DNA of 64,000 nt from DATKZH01 sp964475955 (lineage in GTDB: Bacteria; Planctomycetota; Planctomycetia; Pirellulales; Thermoguttaceae). Numbering within the stretch: the first letter of the stretch is position 1; every line of letters starts with the position of its first letter. Location of the stretch: NCBI GenBank assembly GCA_964475955.1, contig CAYYZY010000015.1:4723-68722 (forward strand). The letters run 5' to 3'. Positions 8,692 to 16,043 of this stretch are shown piece after piece. Made by a program: the position numbers and the translations under genes. The notes beneath the pieces are model-generated. The model saw only the letters and a list, made by a program, of their open reading frames with translations. It was not told the DNA's origin and made no database searches.

Positions 8692-9408
8692 TCAGATGAC
8701 TTCCTCCAAGCGAGCACGAAATGCCGAGAAACTCGGCATATCCACTCGTTCCACGTCGATAACCCGGTCGGTTACCAGTTGGACGAGTCTCTCTCGCGAC
8801 AGCGAGCCGCCGTGCAGTTCTTCCAGTTCCCGTTTCAGTGGACGCGCTGACTCGCCGCTGCTCGACCGATGCTCCAGTGCGGCACATCCCTGATATGAGT
8901 CCTGCTTCAAGGCACACAGCAGCCACCCCTCGGAAGTGGGCCTGGGGATCATCGGCACGCCTTTCGCGAAGCCCTCTTCCTCGAATCCGTCCAGCATCGA
9001 TCTTCGCTTGTCGTCCCAAGCGCCACGCCCTGCCGAGGCCGTGTCCGAGTCGCGAAACAGCACGGCAACGACGCTGTCGCGCAGCACCTCCTCTCTCTCC
9101 CTGGCGATCCGTGCAAGAACCCGTGCGTTGTTGAAGAAGTAGCGAGTCTCTTTCGTTCGCCTCTTCCCGGGCAGGCGTGGGGGCTTCCTGGCCGCCTTCA
9201 ACGCGCTCGCTCGATCGACGAGCGTGCGTCTTGACACGAATCCGTAGTGTCGCGTCTCCAGGAGGGAGTAGTGGTGCCGGCGCTCGACAATCTGGTCGAC
9301 GATTACGGTCATCGGGCCGTGTTGGTAGTCGTCTCCTTCACATTTGGCGGCGTTGCCCGCACACAGGCCGAGGTCCGTCGCACCTTCGCCGCTGAACAGG
9401 TAGTACAT
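8692..9408 (-). CDS. DUF4276/TOPRIM-like protein, putative nuclease partner of the upstream ATPase
   Basis: 238 aa from the ATG at 9408, which lies one base after the ATPase stop (TGA-G-ATG), so translation is probably coupled; the longer open frame to 9471 overlaps the ATPase. The pattern fits TOPRIM-like folds such as DUF4276 and OLD-associated nucleases: an acidic residue in an N-terminal SGEGATDLG motif (E8), a DxD motif in FRDSD (D120, D122) and a late acidic PTSEGWLL motif (E160). Such metal-binding sets cut nucleic acid in anti-phage systems of the OLD/PARIS/AbiL type. No signal peptide or membrane segment is seen. The family call rests on motifs by eye, so a different DUF within the TOPRIM clan is possible. 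Confidence 0.7.
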   Translation of the reverse strand: MYYLFSGEGATDLGLCAGNAAKCEGDDYQHGPMTVIVDQIVERRHHYSLLETRHYGFVSRRTLVDRASALKAARKPPRLPGKRRTKETRYFFNNARVLARIAREREEVLRDSVVAVLFRDSDTASAGRGAWDDKRRSMLDGFEEEGFAKGVPMIPRPTSEGWLLCALKQDSYQGCAALEHRSSSGESARPLKRELEELHGGSLSRERLVQLVTDRVIDVERVDMPSFSAFRARLEEVI

Positions 9409-9409
9409 C

Positions 9410-10600
9410 TCACCGGTCCGCCACGGCGCTGTGGATTTCGTCGCCCAGGGCCGAGAGGTCCGTATCCGCAAATGCTTCTCCCGGCCCCATGACCGTCAAC
9501 TTCTCGGCAAGGGACGGAATGTCGAAGAACCGAACGGCTCGCGTGTACCCCTCGATGGTCTTATGCAGGTACACAACGCCTTCCCTGGCCACATCGTCCT
9601 CCAGGTAGTTCAGGATCATCGGGCTGTGCGTTGTCACGAGGACCTGCTGCGAAGCCTGAACCAGCGCGTCGAGTACGAATTCGATGAGCTCCGGATTGAT
9701 GCCGTTTTCGATTTCGTCAAACAACAGAAGGCGATGGTCGGTTTCAATCTCCGACAGGACCGCAATGACGCGGAGCATTCCGTCAGCGACGTGCCGGGCC
9801 TCCGTGGTCATTGCGGGAACCAATCCCGATCGCGCCCCCTTGTACGCTTCCGTGATCTCGAGTTGCTTCCATCCTGACCGCAGCGCTCTGGTGTACACGT
9901 CTTTCAGTTGGGGGTAGACGCTTCTCAGTCGCCGCACCAGCGTGCGACGCCGCTCGGCGCCCAACTCGTGCAAGAACGCGGAAAGCCGCCGGCCGCCGAT
10001 ACCAAGCGATCCCGAGGAACCGCGTGTTCGCTGGCGCAGATGTTCCGGCGAGAGGAGGTCGAGCGACTCGACGTTTCGGAGGAACTGCTTGAAATCCAGA
10101 AGCGGGGCGGGAAGCGCGGACTCCTTGAGCTGCGAGAGAATCGAACCTTGGTAAGTGAAAGTGATCTCATGAGATGACGATGTGCCGGCGCCCGGGACCG
10201 TAGGGCCGGTCACGTTCTCCACAACCTGCACGGATCCTCCGCTCACGTCCAGATGAGCGTTGCCCACGCGGATTCGCTCGTGCGTGCACTGAAGCTGGAT
10301 CGGATTGAAACTCGCCTCCCAAGTCGCATGCTGGCCGGATTCATCCGCGAGTTCAACCGAGAAGTCGATGTTGTTCTTCTTCTTGGTCAACTGGGACTTC
10401 AGGTCCTTGGCGCGCCAGCTTCGTTCCGACAACCACCCCTCCAGGTCGCCACGGACTTGCTGCCCAAGGAAATCGACGAACTGGAGCACTGTGGACTTGC
10501 CCGCACCGTTCAGACCGATCAGGCACGTGAAGTCCGCCAAGTCGATCCTGAAATCGACGAGCGACTTGAAGTTGTTGGCACGGATCGCGAGAACTCGCAT
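9410..10600 (-). CDS. OLD/RecF-like AAA ATPase (AAA15 type), putative defence ATPase
   Basis: 396 aa. This is an ABC/SMC-type ATPase of the OLD/RecF class. It starts MRVLAIRANNFKSLVDF, with Walker A GLNGAGKST at 29-37, a long middle insert, a signature-like segment before Walker B LLLFDEIENG (291-300, D295/E296) and a TTHSP H-loop at 323-327. No nuclease domain is fused; the TOPRIM-like candidate is the next gene, one base away. Sampled lines are less GC-rich than fusA (9661-9720 is 31/60 GC against 45/60 at 7801-7860), which hints at transfer. The frame is intact with an AGAGG about ten bases upstream. ATPase plus TOPRIM-like partner is the layout of several anti-phage systems; defence is inference. 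Confidence 0.8.
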   Translation of the reverse strand: MRVLAIRANNFKSLVDFRIDLADFTCLIGLNGAGKSTVLQFVDFLGQQVRGDLEGWLSERSWRAKDLKSQLTKKKNNIDFSVELADESGQHATWEASFNPIQLQCTHERIRVGNAHLDVSGGSVQVVENVTGPTVPGAGTSSSHEITFTYQGSILSQLKESALPAPLLDFKQFLRNVESLDLLSPEHLRQRTRGSSGSLGIGGRRLSAFLHELGAERRRTLVRRLRSVYPQLKDVYTRALRSGWKQLEITEAYKGARSGLVPAMTTEARHVADGMLRVIAVLSEIETDHRLLLFDEIENGINPELIEFVLDALVQASQQVLVTTHSPMILNYLEDDVAREGVVYLHKTIEGYTRAVRFFDIPSLAEKLTVMGPGEAFADTDLSALGDEIHSAVADR

Positions 10601-10669
10601 CGCGCTGCGCCTCTTCGCAGGTTGAAGACCCTTTGGGCTGCCGGATGTGCCTCTGTCGGCGCAAAGAGT

Positions 10670-10701
10670 CGCCGCGCCGAAAACGAGGCACCGGCGCGGC
10701 G
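10670..10701. terminator. Stem-loop between rpsG and the inserted ATPase
   Basis: A perfect 10-bp inverted repeat (CGCCGCGCCG / CGGCGCGGCG) with a 12-base loop lies about 20 bases after the rpsG stop and 70 bases before the ATPase start. There is no strong T-tract after it on the minus strand, so it may be an attenuator, an RNA-processing site or an mRNA 3'-end stabiliser, not a full terminator. It could set the level of read-through from the ribosomal genes into the inserted pair. Confidence 0.45.
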
Positions 10702-10719
10702 GATAGACGAAAACCGTGT

Positions 10720-11190
10720 CTACCAGGCGAAATGGGCGAAGGCCTTGTTGGCCTCGGCCATGCGGTGCACGTTCTCCCGTCGGGTCATGGCGATCCCTTC
10801 ACGATTGTACGCGGCCACCAGCTCGTTGGCCAGCTTCTCGTGCATCGGGCGCCCCTTCTTCTCCCGGCAGGCCGTCAGAAGCCAGCGGATGGCCAGCGAC
10901 TGCTGCCGCTTGCGGTTGACCTGCATGGGAACCTGGTACGAGGCACCTCCCACGCGCCGCGAGCGCACCTCGATGTTCGGCTTGATGTTCTCCACCGCCT
11001 GGGTGAAGACATCAATCGGCTCGGCGTCGGGCAGCCGCTTGTGGATCTCGTCCAACGCCCGGTAGAACACGGCCTGCGCCGTCGACTTCTTACCGTCCCA
11101 CATCAGGCAGTTGATGAACTTGCTCGCCAGCCGCGACCCGTGCTTGGGATCGCCGGCGAGCTGTTTCTCGCTTGCAGTAAAACGACCCAT
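10720..11190 (-). CDS. rpsG: 30S ribosomal protein S7
   Basis: 156 aa from the ATG at 11190 (MGRFTASEKQL); the open frame extends upstream but only this start gives a normal S7. S7 nucleates assembly of the 30S head and contacts E-site tRNA. Typical stretches are SKFINCLMWDGKKSTA, a PNIEVRSRRVGGASYQVP segment and the C-terminal NREGIAMTRRENVHRMAEANKAF helix. It follows rpsL by 131 bases. The gene that normally comes next, fusA, is displaced by about 2.1 kb. Confidence 0.97.
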   Translation of the reverse strand: MGRFTASEKQLAGDPKHGSRLASKFINCLMWDGKKSTAQAVFYRALDEIHKRLPDAEPIDVFTQAVENIKPNIEVRSRRVGGASYQVPMQVNRKRQQSLAIRWLLTACREKKGRPMHEKLANELVAAYNREGIAMTRRENVHRMAEANKAFAHFAW

Positions 11191-11321
11191 GACTGTCTCG
11201 TATCCCCTGTTGACTCGTTCACGCTGGAAGCCCGGGCTCCCGGGCCGACCGCGGTCCTCGGGCAGCCGTCTCCAGCCCGTCGACCCCCAGACGTGCCCCT
11301 GAGCGTACCGCCGGCCGGAGG

Positions 11322-11690
11322 CTACTTCCTCTTGACACCGTAGCGACTTCGGGCCTGTTTGCGGTTCTCCACCCCCAACGTATCCATGGACCCGCGGACC
11401 ACTTGGTAGCGAACGCCCGGCAGGTCGCGCACCCGGCCCCCGCGCACGAGCACGATCGAGTGCTCCTGCAACGTATGCCCCTCCCCGGGGATATACACGG
11501 TGACCTCTTTCCCGTTGGAGAGCCGCGCCCGCGTGATCTTCCGCAGCGCGGAGTTCGGCTTCTTGGGGGTCATCGTCTTGACCTGGAGGCACACCCCCCG
11601 TTTCTGTGGGCAACGGTTCAAAACCGGGGCCTTGCTGAACTTCCGAGGCGGCTTGCGCCGCTTGCGCACCAACTGATTGATCGTGGGCAT
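11322..11690 (-). CDS. rpsL: 30S ribosomal protein S12
   Basis: 122 aa from the ATG at 11690 (MPTINQLVRKRRKPPRKF). S12 monitors codon-anticodon pairing in the decoding centre. The TPKKPNSALRK loop is intact and the PGEGHTLQEHSIVLVRGG stretch is present. The loop that reads GGRVKDLPG in most bacteria is GGRVRDLPG here, an Arg at the position of E. coli Lys87. This substitution is a known streptomycin-resistance change in other bacteria, so natural low sensitivity is plausible. First gene of the str cluster. Confidence 0.97.
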   Translation of the reverse strand: MPTINQLVRKRRKPPRKFSKAPVLNRCPQKRGVCLQVKTMTPKKPNSALRKITRARLSNGKEVTVYIPGEGHTLQEHSIVLVRGGRVRDLPGVRYQVVRGSMDTLGVENRKQARSRYGVKRK

Positions 11691-11745
11691 GGACTCTCTC
11701 AAAATCGCTTCGTCAGACACTCGACCATCGCAAAGGCAAACTATC

Positions 11746-11773
11746 AGGGTATCGTAAGCGGCGCCCGTGTCAA
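11746..11773 (-). promoter_or_regulatory. Candidate promoter for the str operon
   Basis: On the minus strand a perfect -35 TTGACA (11773-11768) precedes TACCCT (11751-11746) by 16 bases; the -10 matches only three of six consensus positions. It lies 56 bases upstream of the rpsL ATG, in the right place for the operon promoter. The -35 is convincing, the -10 weak. Confidence 0.5.
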
Positions 11774-12204
11774 GGCGTCCTCGGCCGGCAATGGCCCCCG
11801 GGGGCTCCGGGCACGAACATGGATGGGCTCGCCAATTCCGGCTCGGGGAGGCTGTCGTCGAGCGCAGCGAGCCCAAAGGGCTATCCCGCATTTCTCTCAC
11901 CTCCCCACACCAACCCGAAGCGCAAGCGAGGCCGTGGCTTGCACTTCGCCTGGCTTGCCCAGATTGTTCATAATGGGCTTGTGGTGACCCGATTCAAGGG
12001 GGCCCGTCAGCATGGAGCGGCGCCCGACCGCATGAATGGGGTCACTACAAACGTCGTATGGATGAACCGCGCACGGCGATGGTCGGCCCCAGCCATTCCA
12101 CCCAAGCAGGGGGGGCGCGACATGCTACAGTTGTCCGGGGCCGTTCGAGGAAAAAGGAAGCATGGGAAGCTGAGCCATATATGGAGTATCGAGAGGATGG
12201 GAAT
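11774..12204. other. Gene-free stretch between divergent rpsL and the PHP-like gene
   Basis: No coding region is supported here. It contains a GAGCGCAGCGAGCCC segment (around 11854-11868) of a type also found near 26.0 kb, and a CACCAACCCGAAGCGCAAGCG segment (around 11909-11930) that recurs, shortened, near 57.37 kb. Both look like dispersed intergenic repeats. The right part should hold the promoter of the gene starting at 12205, but no good consensus was found. Confidence 0.5.
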
Positions 12205-13767
12205 ATGGGTCGAACAATGTCTCGCCGACGCTGCTCGTCTTTCGGGTGGTTGTGCGGCTTCGCTTGCCTGCTTGCGAGCCTCACCGACGGCGGCCTCCGG
12301 CCCGCGCTGGGTGCGAGCGGTAAGCTGGAACTGACAGTCGTCGACCGCGAGACGGGCGCGCCGATCGCCTGCCGCGTGCATCTGCGCAACGCGGCCGGTC
12401 GGCCCCGCAAGCCGCGCGGCGTGCCGTTCTGGCACGACCATTTCGTCTTCGACGGAAACTTCCTCCTGCGACTCCCGCTGGGCCAGTACTTCTTCGAGCT
12501 GGAGAAGGGGCCCGAATACCTCGTCCGCAACGGGCACTTCCTGATCGAGCGGTTCGCCGACGATTCCAAGGAGGTCGACCTCGGCCGGTTCGTCGATATG
12601 TCGTCGCACGGCTGGTGGTCGGGCGATCTCGACGTGCATCGGCCCGCAGGCGACATCGAACTGCTGATGCGGGCTGACGACCTGCACGTGGTTCCCGTGG
12701 TCACTTGGTCCAGCGAAGAGACCCCCTGGCAGGGTGAGTCGCTTCCGGAAAGCCCCGTGGTTCGCTTCGATGGAGACCGCTGCTACGATCTCATGGCCGG
12801 CGAGCACGTTTGCGCCGGCGGCCAGCTCCTCTTCTTCAACCTGCCCGCGCCGTTCGATCTCGATCGGGCGTCGGAGGAATACCCCCCCCCAATGGTGTAC
12901 GCCGGGCGCGCCCGAGAGCACGAGGGCGCCTGGGTCGACCTGACAAAACCGTTCTGGTGGGACCTGCCCGTGCTGGTGGCCCACGATCAGATCGACTCCA
13001 TCCAGATCGCCCACAGCCACCTTGGCCGGGACGCGGTGAACCAGAGCGAGGCGGGCGGGAAGCCGCGCGACGGCATCCTTTATCCCGGCGTTCGGGGTGT
13101 GCCCCGATGGTCGCAGGCGATCTACTTCCACCTGCTCAACTGCGGCATCAGCATCCCCCCGTCGGCGGGCAGTGGCTCCGGGGTGTCGCCGAATCCGGTT
13201 GGGTACAACCGGGCTTACGTCCATGTCGATGGCGAGCTGGAATATGCCAAATGGTGGGAGGGCCTCCGAGCGGGTCGAGTCGTGGTCACCAACGGGCCGC
13301 TGTTGCGGCCGAGGGTCCGCGGGCAGTTGCCCGGCCACGTTTTCGTTGCAGAAGCGGGGCAGGAGTTGGAGTTTCAGGTCGGCCTGACTCTCTCCACGCG
13401 AGAGCCGATCAGTTACCTGGAATTGATCAAAGACGGCCAGATCGAGCACTCCGTGCCGTTCGAGGAATACCGCACGAGCGGCAAGCTCCCGAAGCTGAGC
13501 TTTGCTGAGAGCGGGTGGTTCCTGGTCCGGGCGGTGACCGACCTGCCGAACACGTACCGGTTCGCCATGACCGGCCCGTACTACGTCGAGTTCGACGGCC
13601 GCCCCCGGATCAGCCGGCGTTCGGCGCAGTTCTTCCTCGACTGGGTATACGAGCGGGCTCGACAGATCCAGCTCGACGATCCCGCCCGGCACCGGGCCGT
13701 GATCGACCTGCACCGCCACGCCCGAGACTTCTGGAAGGCGCGTGTCGCCGAAGCCAACGCGGAGTGA
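12205..13767 (+). CDS. Secreted PHP/CehA-McbA-like metal-dependent protein
   Basis: 520 aa from the ATG at 12205; the open frame reaches 12058 but GAGAGG about ten bases ahead and the signal peptide that follows favour this start. The first 35 or so residues are a signal sequence (basic start, SSFGWLCGFACLLASL, cleavage near ALGA). A beta-sandwich-like part follows (KLELTVVDRETGAPIACRVHL), then DMSSHGWWSGDLDVHRPAGD, which recalls the SGDLHxH entry motif of CehA/McbA-type PHP metallohydrolases. The first motif His is Asp here (GDLDVH), so metal binding and activity are uncertain. Probably periplasmic. It stands alone, divergent from the str operon. Confidence 0.65.
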   Translation: MGRTMSRRRCSSFGWLCGFACLLASLTDGGLRPALGASGKLELTVVDRETGAPIACRVHLRNAAGRPRKPRGVPFWHDHFVFDGNFLLRLPLGQYFFELEKGPEYLVRNGHFLIERFADDSKEVDLGRFVDMSSHGWWSGDLDVHRPAGDIELLMRADDLHVVPVVTWSSEETPWQGESLPESPVVRFDGDRCYDLMAGEHVCAGGQLLFFNLPAPFDLDRASEEYPPPMVYAGRAREHEGAWVDLTKPFWWDLPVLVAHDQIDSIQIAHSHLGRDAVNQSEAGGKPRDGILYPGVRGVPRWSQAIYFHLLNCGISIPPSAGSGSGVSPNPVGYNRAYVHVDGELEYAKWWEGLRAGRVVVTNGPLLRPRVRGQLPGHVFVAEAGQELEFQVGLTLSTREPISYLELIKDGQIEHSVPFEEYRTSGKLPKLSFAESGWFLVRAVTDLPNTYRFAMTGPYYVEFDGRPRISRRSAQFFLDWVYERARQIQLDDPARHRAVIDLHRHARDFWKARVAEANAE

Positions 13768-14514
13768 GCGGCCCGGCCCGACGGGCATGGATACGGCGGC
13801 GGCAGGCTGCGTCTCTTCTGTTGTCGGCGAGATCGACGCAGGCGTCCGAATGGGCGTCGTCGCGGGGGTCCGCCGCAGATGGACTTGCCTCGTTGCGCGA
13901 TAAGGGTTGCGCAATCCGCAGGACCGGCATGTCGATCACCGGCGATACGACCGGCCTGGTCGTTATGACAGGAGAAAGTTTCTAAAGTCAAACGCCCCGT
14001 GAACTCGATGCTAATCTTCGGAAGGCCTGTTCCGCAACGGAGAGGATGCGAACTGTATCCTGCGGGACGGGCCGAAGGGGGGACATCACGCCTTGTGCGC
14101 CACGCCTGAATCGGCCCGTCGCCGGAAGCGGCCGTCGGCCCGTCTCGGGGATTCTTCCCCTTCGCGATCGTCTTGCCGGTTGATTGTTCCGGGAAATCTT
14201 GGGATTCGCGATAAGTTGGCTGGGCCGTGCCTTCTCTATTTTACGGATTTTCGCTGACTTCCGGATACCAAGGTTGCCGATGCTATCACTACGGCGAGGG
14301 TCAGAGGGAGCTGAGCCATTGCCGACCTGAAGCGAGTTGTATGAGGCCCCGACCCAGCTGTTTGCGGCACGGCGCCAGGCTGCCCCAGCCGGCGTGAAGG
14401 AACGACCGAGGCCGCCACACCGCAGACAAGGGGGCCCAAGCGGTTCGGCCGGATCGGCGCGATCCGTCCGAGGCCAAGTCGGAACTTAGCGAGTAAAGAT
14501 TCGGAGAGCCTGCA
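13768..14514. other. 747-base gene-free stretch before the HTH-receiver gene
   Basis: No reading frame on either strand resembles a protein; those present are GC-rich artefacts. The last 300 bases are less GC-rich, with T-rich pieces around 14235-14255 (TCTCTATTTTACGG), and should hold the promoter and a long leader for the gene at 14515, whose GGAG ribosome-binding site is about eight bases before its ATG. Confidence 0.45.
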
Positions 14515-15087
14515 ATGAAGGTTTTCACAACTGGTCAGGTCGCCAAGATCTGTAAGGTCGCCCCGCGGACCGTCAGCAAGTGGTTCGATTCGGGACGGCT
14601 GAAGGGATACCGCATCCCCGGATCGCAAGACCGCCGCATTCCGCGTGAGTACTTGATCAAGTTTCTCAAGGAGCACGGAATGCCCTTGGGCGACCTCGAA
14701 GACGAGGCCATGGCCAAGGTGCTGATCGTGGCCCAGGACCAGGTCTTGATCGAAAACCTCAAACGGGAATTGCCGGTCGAGCGCTCGTTCAAGGTGGCGG
14801 TGGCCGCCAGCGGTTTCGATGCCGGGATCCAAGCTGAGAGCTTCCACCCGGACTGTATTATCGTTGACTTCTCGATCGGCCGTCAGGAGGCGCTGCAAAT
14901 CTGTCAGAATCTTCGTCGCAACGCCGCGTTCGCCGACGTGATCCTGATTGCCTTGCTGCCCGACGACGGCAGCTCGACCAGCTTCGACCGATCGAGCATC
15001 AACGAGACGTTCAAGAAACCGTTCGACGCCGCCCTTTTGGCCGAGCGGCTTCGCACGTTGATTGGTGCGAAGAAGGAGCTCGTTTGA
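14515..15087 (+). CDS. HTH (MerR/excisionase-type) and response-regulator receiver hybrid
   Basis: 190 aa. Residues 1-55 form a winged-helix domain of the MerR/excisionase type (FTTGQVAKICKVAPRTVSKW, then GYRIPGSQDRRIPREYLIKF). Residues 67-185 form a receiver-like domain: VLIVAQDQ, then IIVDFS with D118 at the phospho-acceptor position and FKKPF with K168. The acidic pocket that is normally Asp-Asp/Glu-Asp reads AQD, so phosphorylation may be weak or absent. The order, HTH first and receiver second, is the reverse of most response regulators. Start supported by GGAG eight bases upstream. No kinase gene is adjacent. Function unknown; transcription regulation is likely. Confidence 0.75.
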   Translation: MKVFTTGQVAKICKVAPRTVSKWFDSGRLKGYRIPGSQDRRIPREYLIKFLKEHGMPLGDLEDEAMAKVLIVAQDQVLIENLKRELPVERSFKVAVAASGFDAGIQAESFHPDCIIVDFSIGRQEALQICQNLRRNAAFADVILIALLPDDGSSTSFDRSSINETFKKPFDAALLAERLRTLIGAKKELV

Positions 15088-15767
15088 GGCGCGTCCCCCG
15101 GCGGGGACGCCACCCACGTTGTCCAACACCGATTCGCCGGCTTGAATAACCCGTCGCGGCCGAGACCCCCGCGACGGATAATTTCTCCCCCCTCCGCGCG
15201 GCCGACTCGCCCCTTTCTCCCATCGCGCTTCAAGTTCTTCACGGCGGCGCGCCCTCTCTTGCGATCCTTCGACGTCAATCTCGCGCCCCACCAGCGGCCG
15301 CTTGCGCCCGGGCTCCGCGGTCTTCCCGGCACCGCCAGCCAACCCACCGCATTTCGGCGACCCGCTGCCTAGTACGACAGCGCAAGATCGACCAACGGCC
15401 GACGTCCACGTCAAGCGGGGCAGAACGCGTCATCACTTTGGGGAATCTGGAAACCGCTCCAGGCTGCCCAATCCGGCATCCGAGTCGAACCTGCGCTGTC
15501 GTACTGGACGCCCTCCGCAGCGTTCCGCGTCTTCCACGGGCCCGCAGCGGCACAGAGGCCGTTCCCTACCGTCGCATCCCGCGCGCCGCGGAATCGCGCA
15601 AGCTCACTTGGGAATTCCCGGCCGGCCACGTGGCATGATGAACAAATGAGACAAAAAGCACTGATGTTATCCAAAGCTGCAAATATTCCTGCCGATCCGG
15701 CCGATTGTGAGGAATGAGGCTGTCCGATTGGGGCGATGATCGCCCCCTACTCGAAGGGGCTGAAGAC
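15088..15767. other. 680-base gene-free stretch containing a MITE-like element
   Basis: Apart from the repeat at 15371-15505 nothing gene-like is seen. A short hairpin GGGGCGA-tga-TCGCCCC (15730-15746) lies just ahead of the TolC-like fragment, and lower-GC DNA around 15635-15720 could carry its promoter. Confidence 0.45.
15371..15505. mobile_element. MITE-like element, copy 1 (135 bp)
   Basis: The ends are perfect 14-base inverted repeats (AGTACGACAGCGCA at 15371-15384, its complement at 15492-15505); allowing two mismatches the match runs to 22 bases. A second copy at 26094-26229 aligns over its whole length with 13 substitutions and one single-base indel by eye. No coding capacity. The structure fits a miniature inverted-repeat element moved by a transposase encoded elsewhere. 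No clear target-site duplication was found. Confidence 0.75.
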
Positions 15768-16043
15768 ATGTATCGGCGTGCCGGTCGACGATTCAACGCC
15801 GCGGCTGCGGCGGCCGCCGCCGCAATTCTGCTTCTGGCGCCACCGAGGCCCCTCGACGCGCAAGGGCCGGAGCCACCTGGGGGGCAGGCCGGCCCAGACT
15901 GCCTGCTTACCCGGGAACAGTGCGTCGAGATCGCCCTGGAGAACCAGCCGGCCATCCGGGCGCAGCAGGCCGCCATGTGTGCCGCCGTGGAACAGCGGAA
16001 GATCGCCGGTTCCTACTTTCTGCCCCAGGTTGATTTTCGTGCA
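15768..16043 (+). pseudogene. TolC-family outer-membrane factor, N-terminal fragment
   Basis: From the ATG at 15768 the frame gives a signal peptide (MYRRAGRRFN, an Ala run, then LLLAPP) followed by LTREQCVEIALENQPAIRAQ and KIAGSYFLPQVDFRARY, the pattern of the first helix of TolC-like efflux proteins. Family similarity stops near 16043, where the opposite strand becomes a Ser/Thr kinase. The expected remaining 350-400 residues are missing. The break coincides with an 8-base palindrome CGTGCACG (16038-16045). Either a real inversion or deletion, or an assembly chimera. Confidence 0.6.

Noticed and set aside
12007..13914. 635-codon minus-strand frame opposite the PHP-like gene
   Set aside because: The plus strand has a signal peptide, a ribosome-binding site and a metallohydrolase-like motif; the minus frame has none.
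15477..15495. tRNA T-arm-like GGTTCGACTC on the minus strand in the MITE-like element
   Set aside because: The five-base stem of a T-arm does not pair and no acceptor or anticodon arm can be found; the second copy shows the same.
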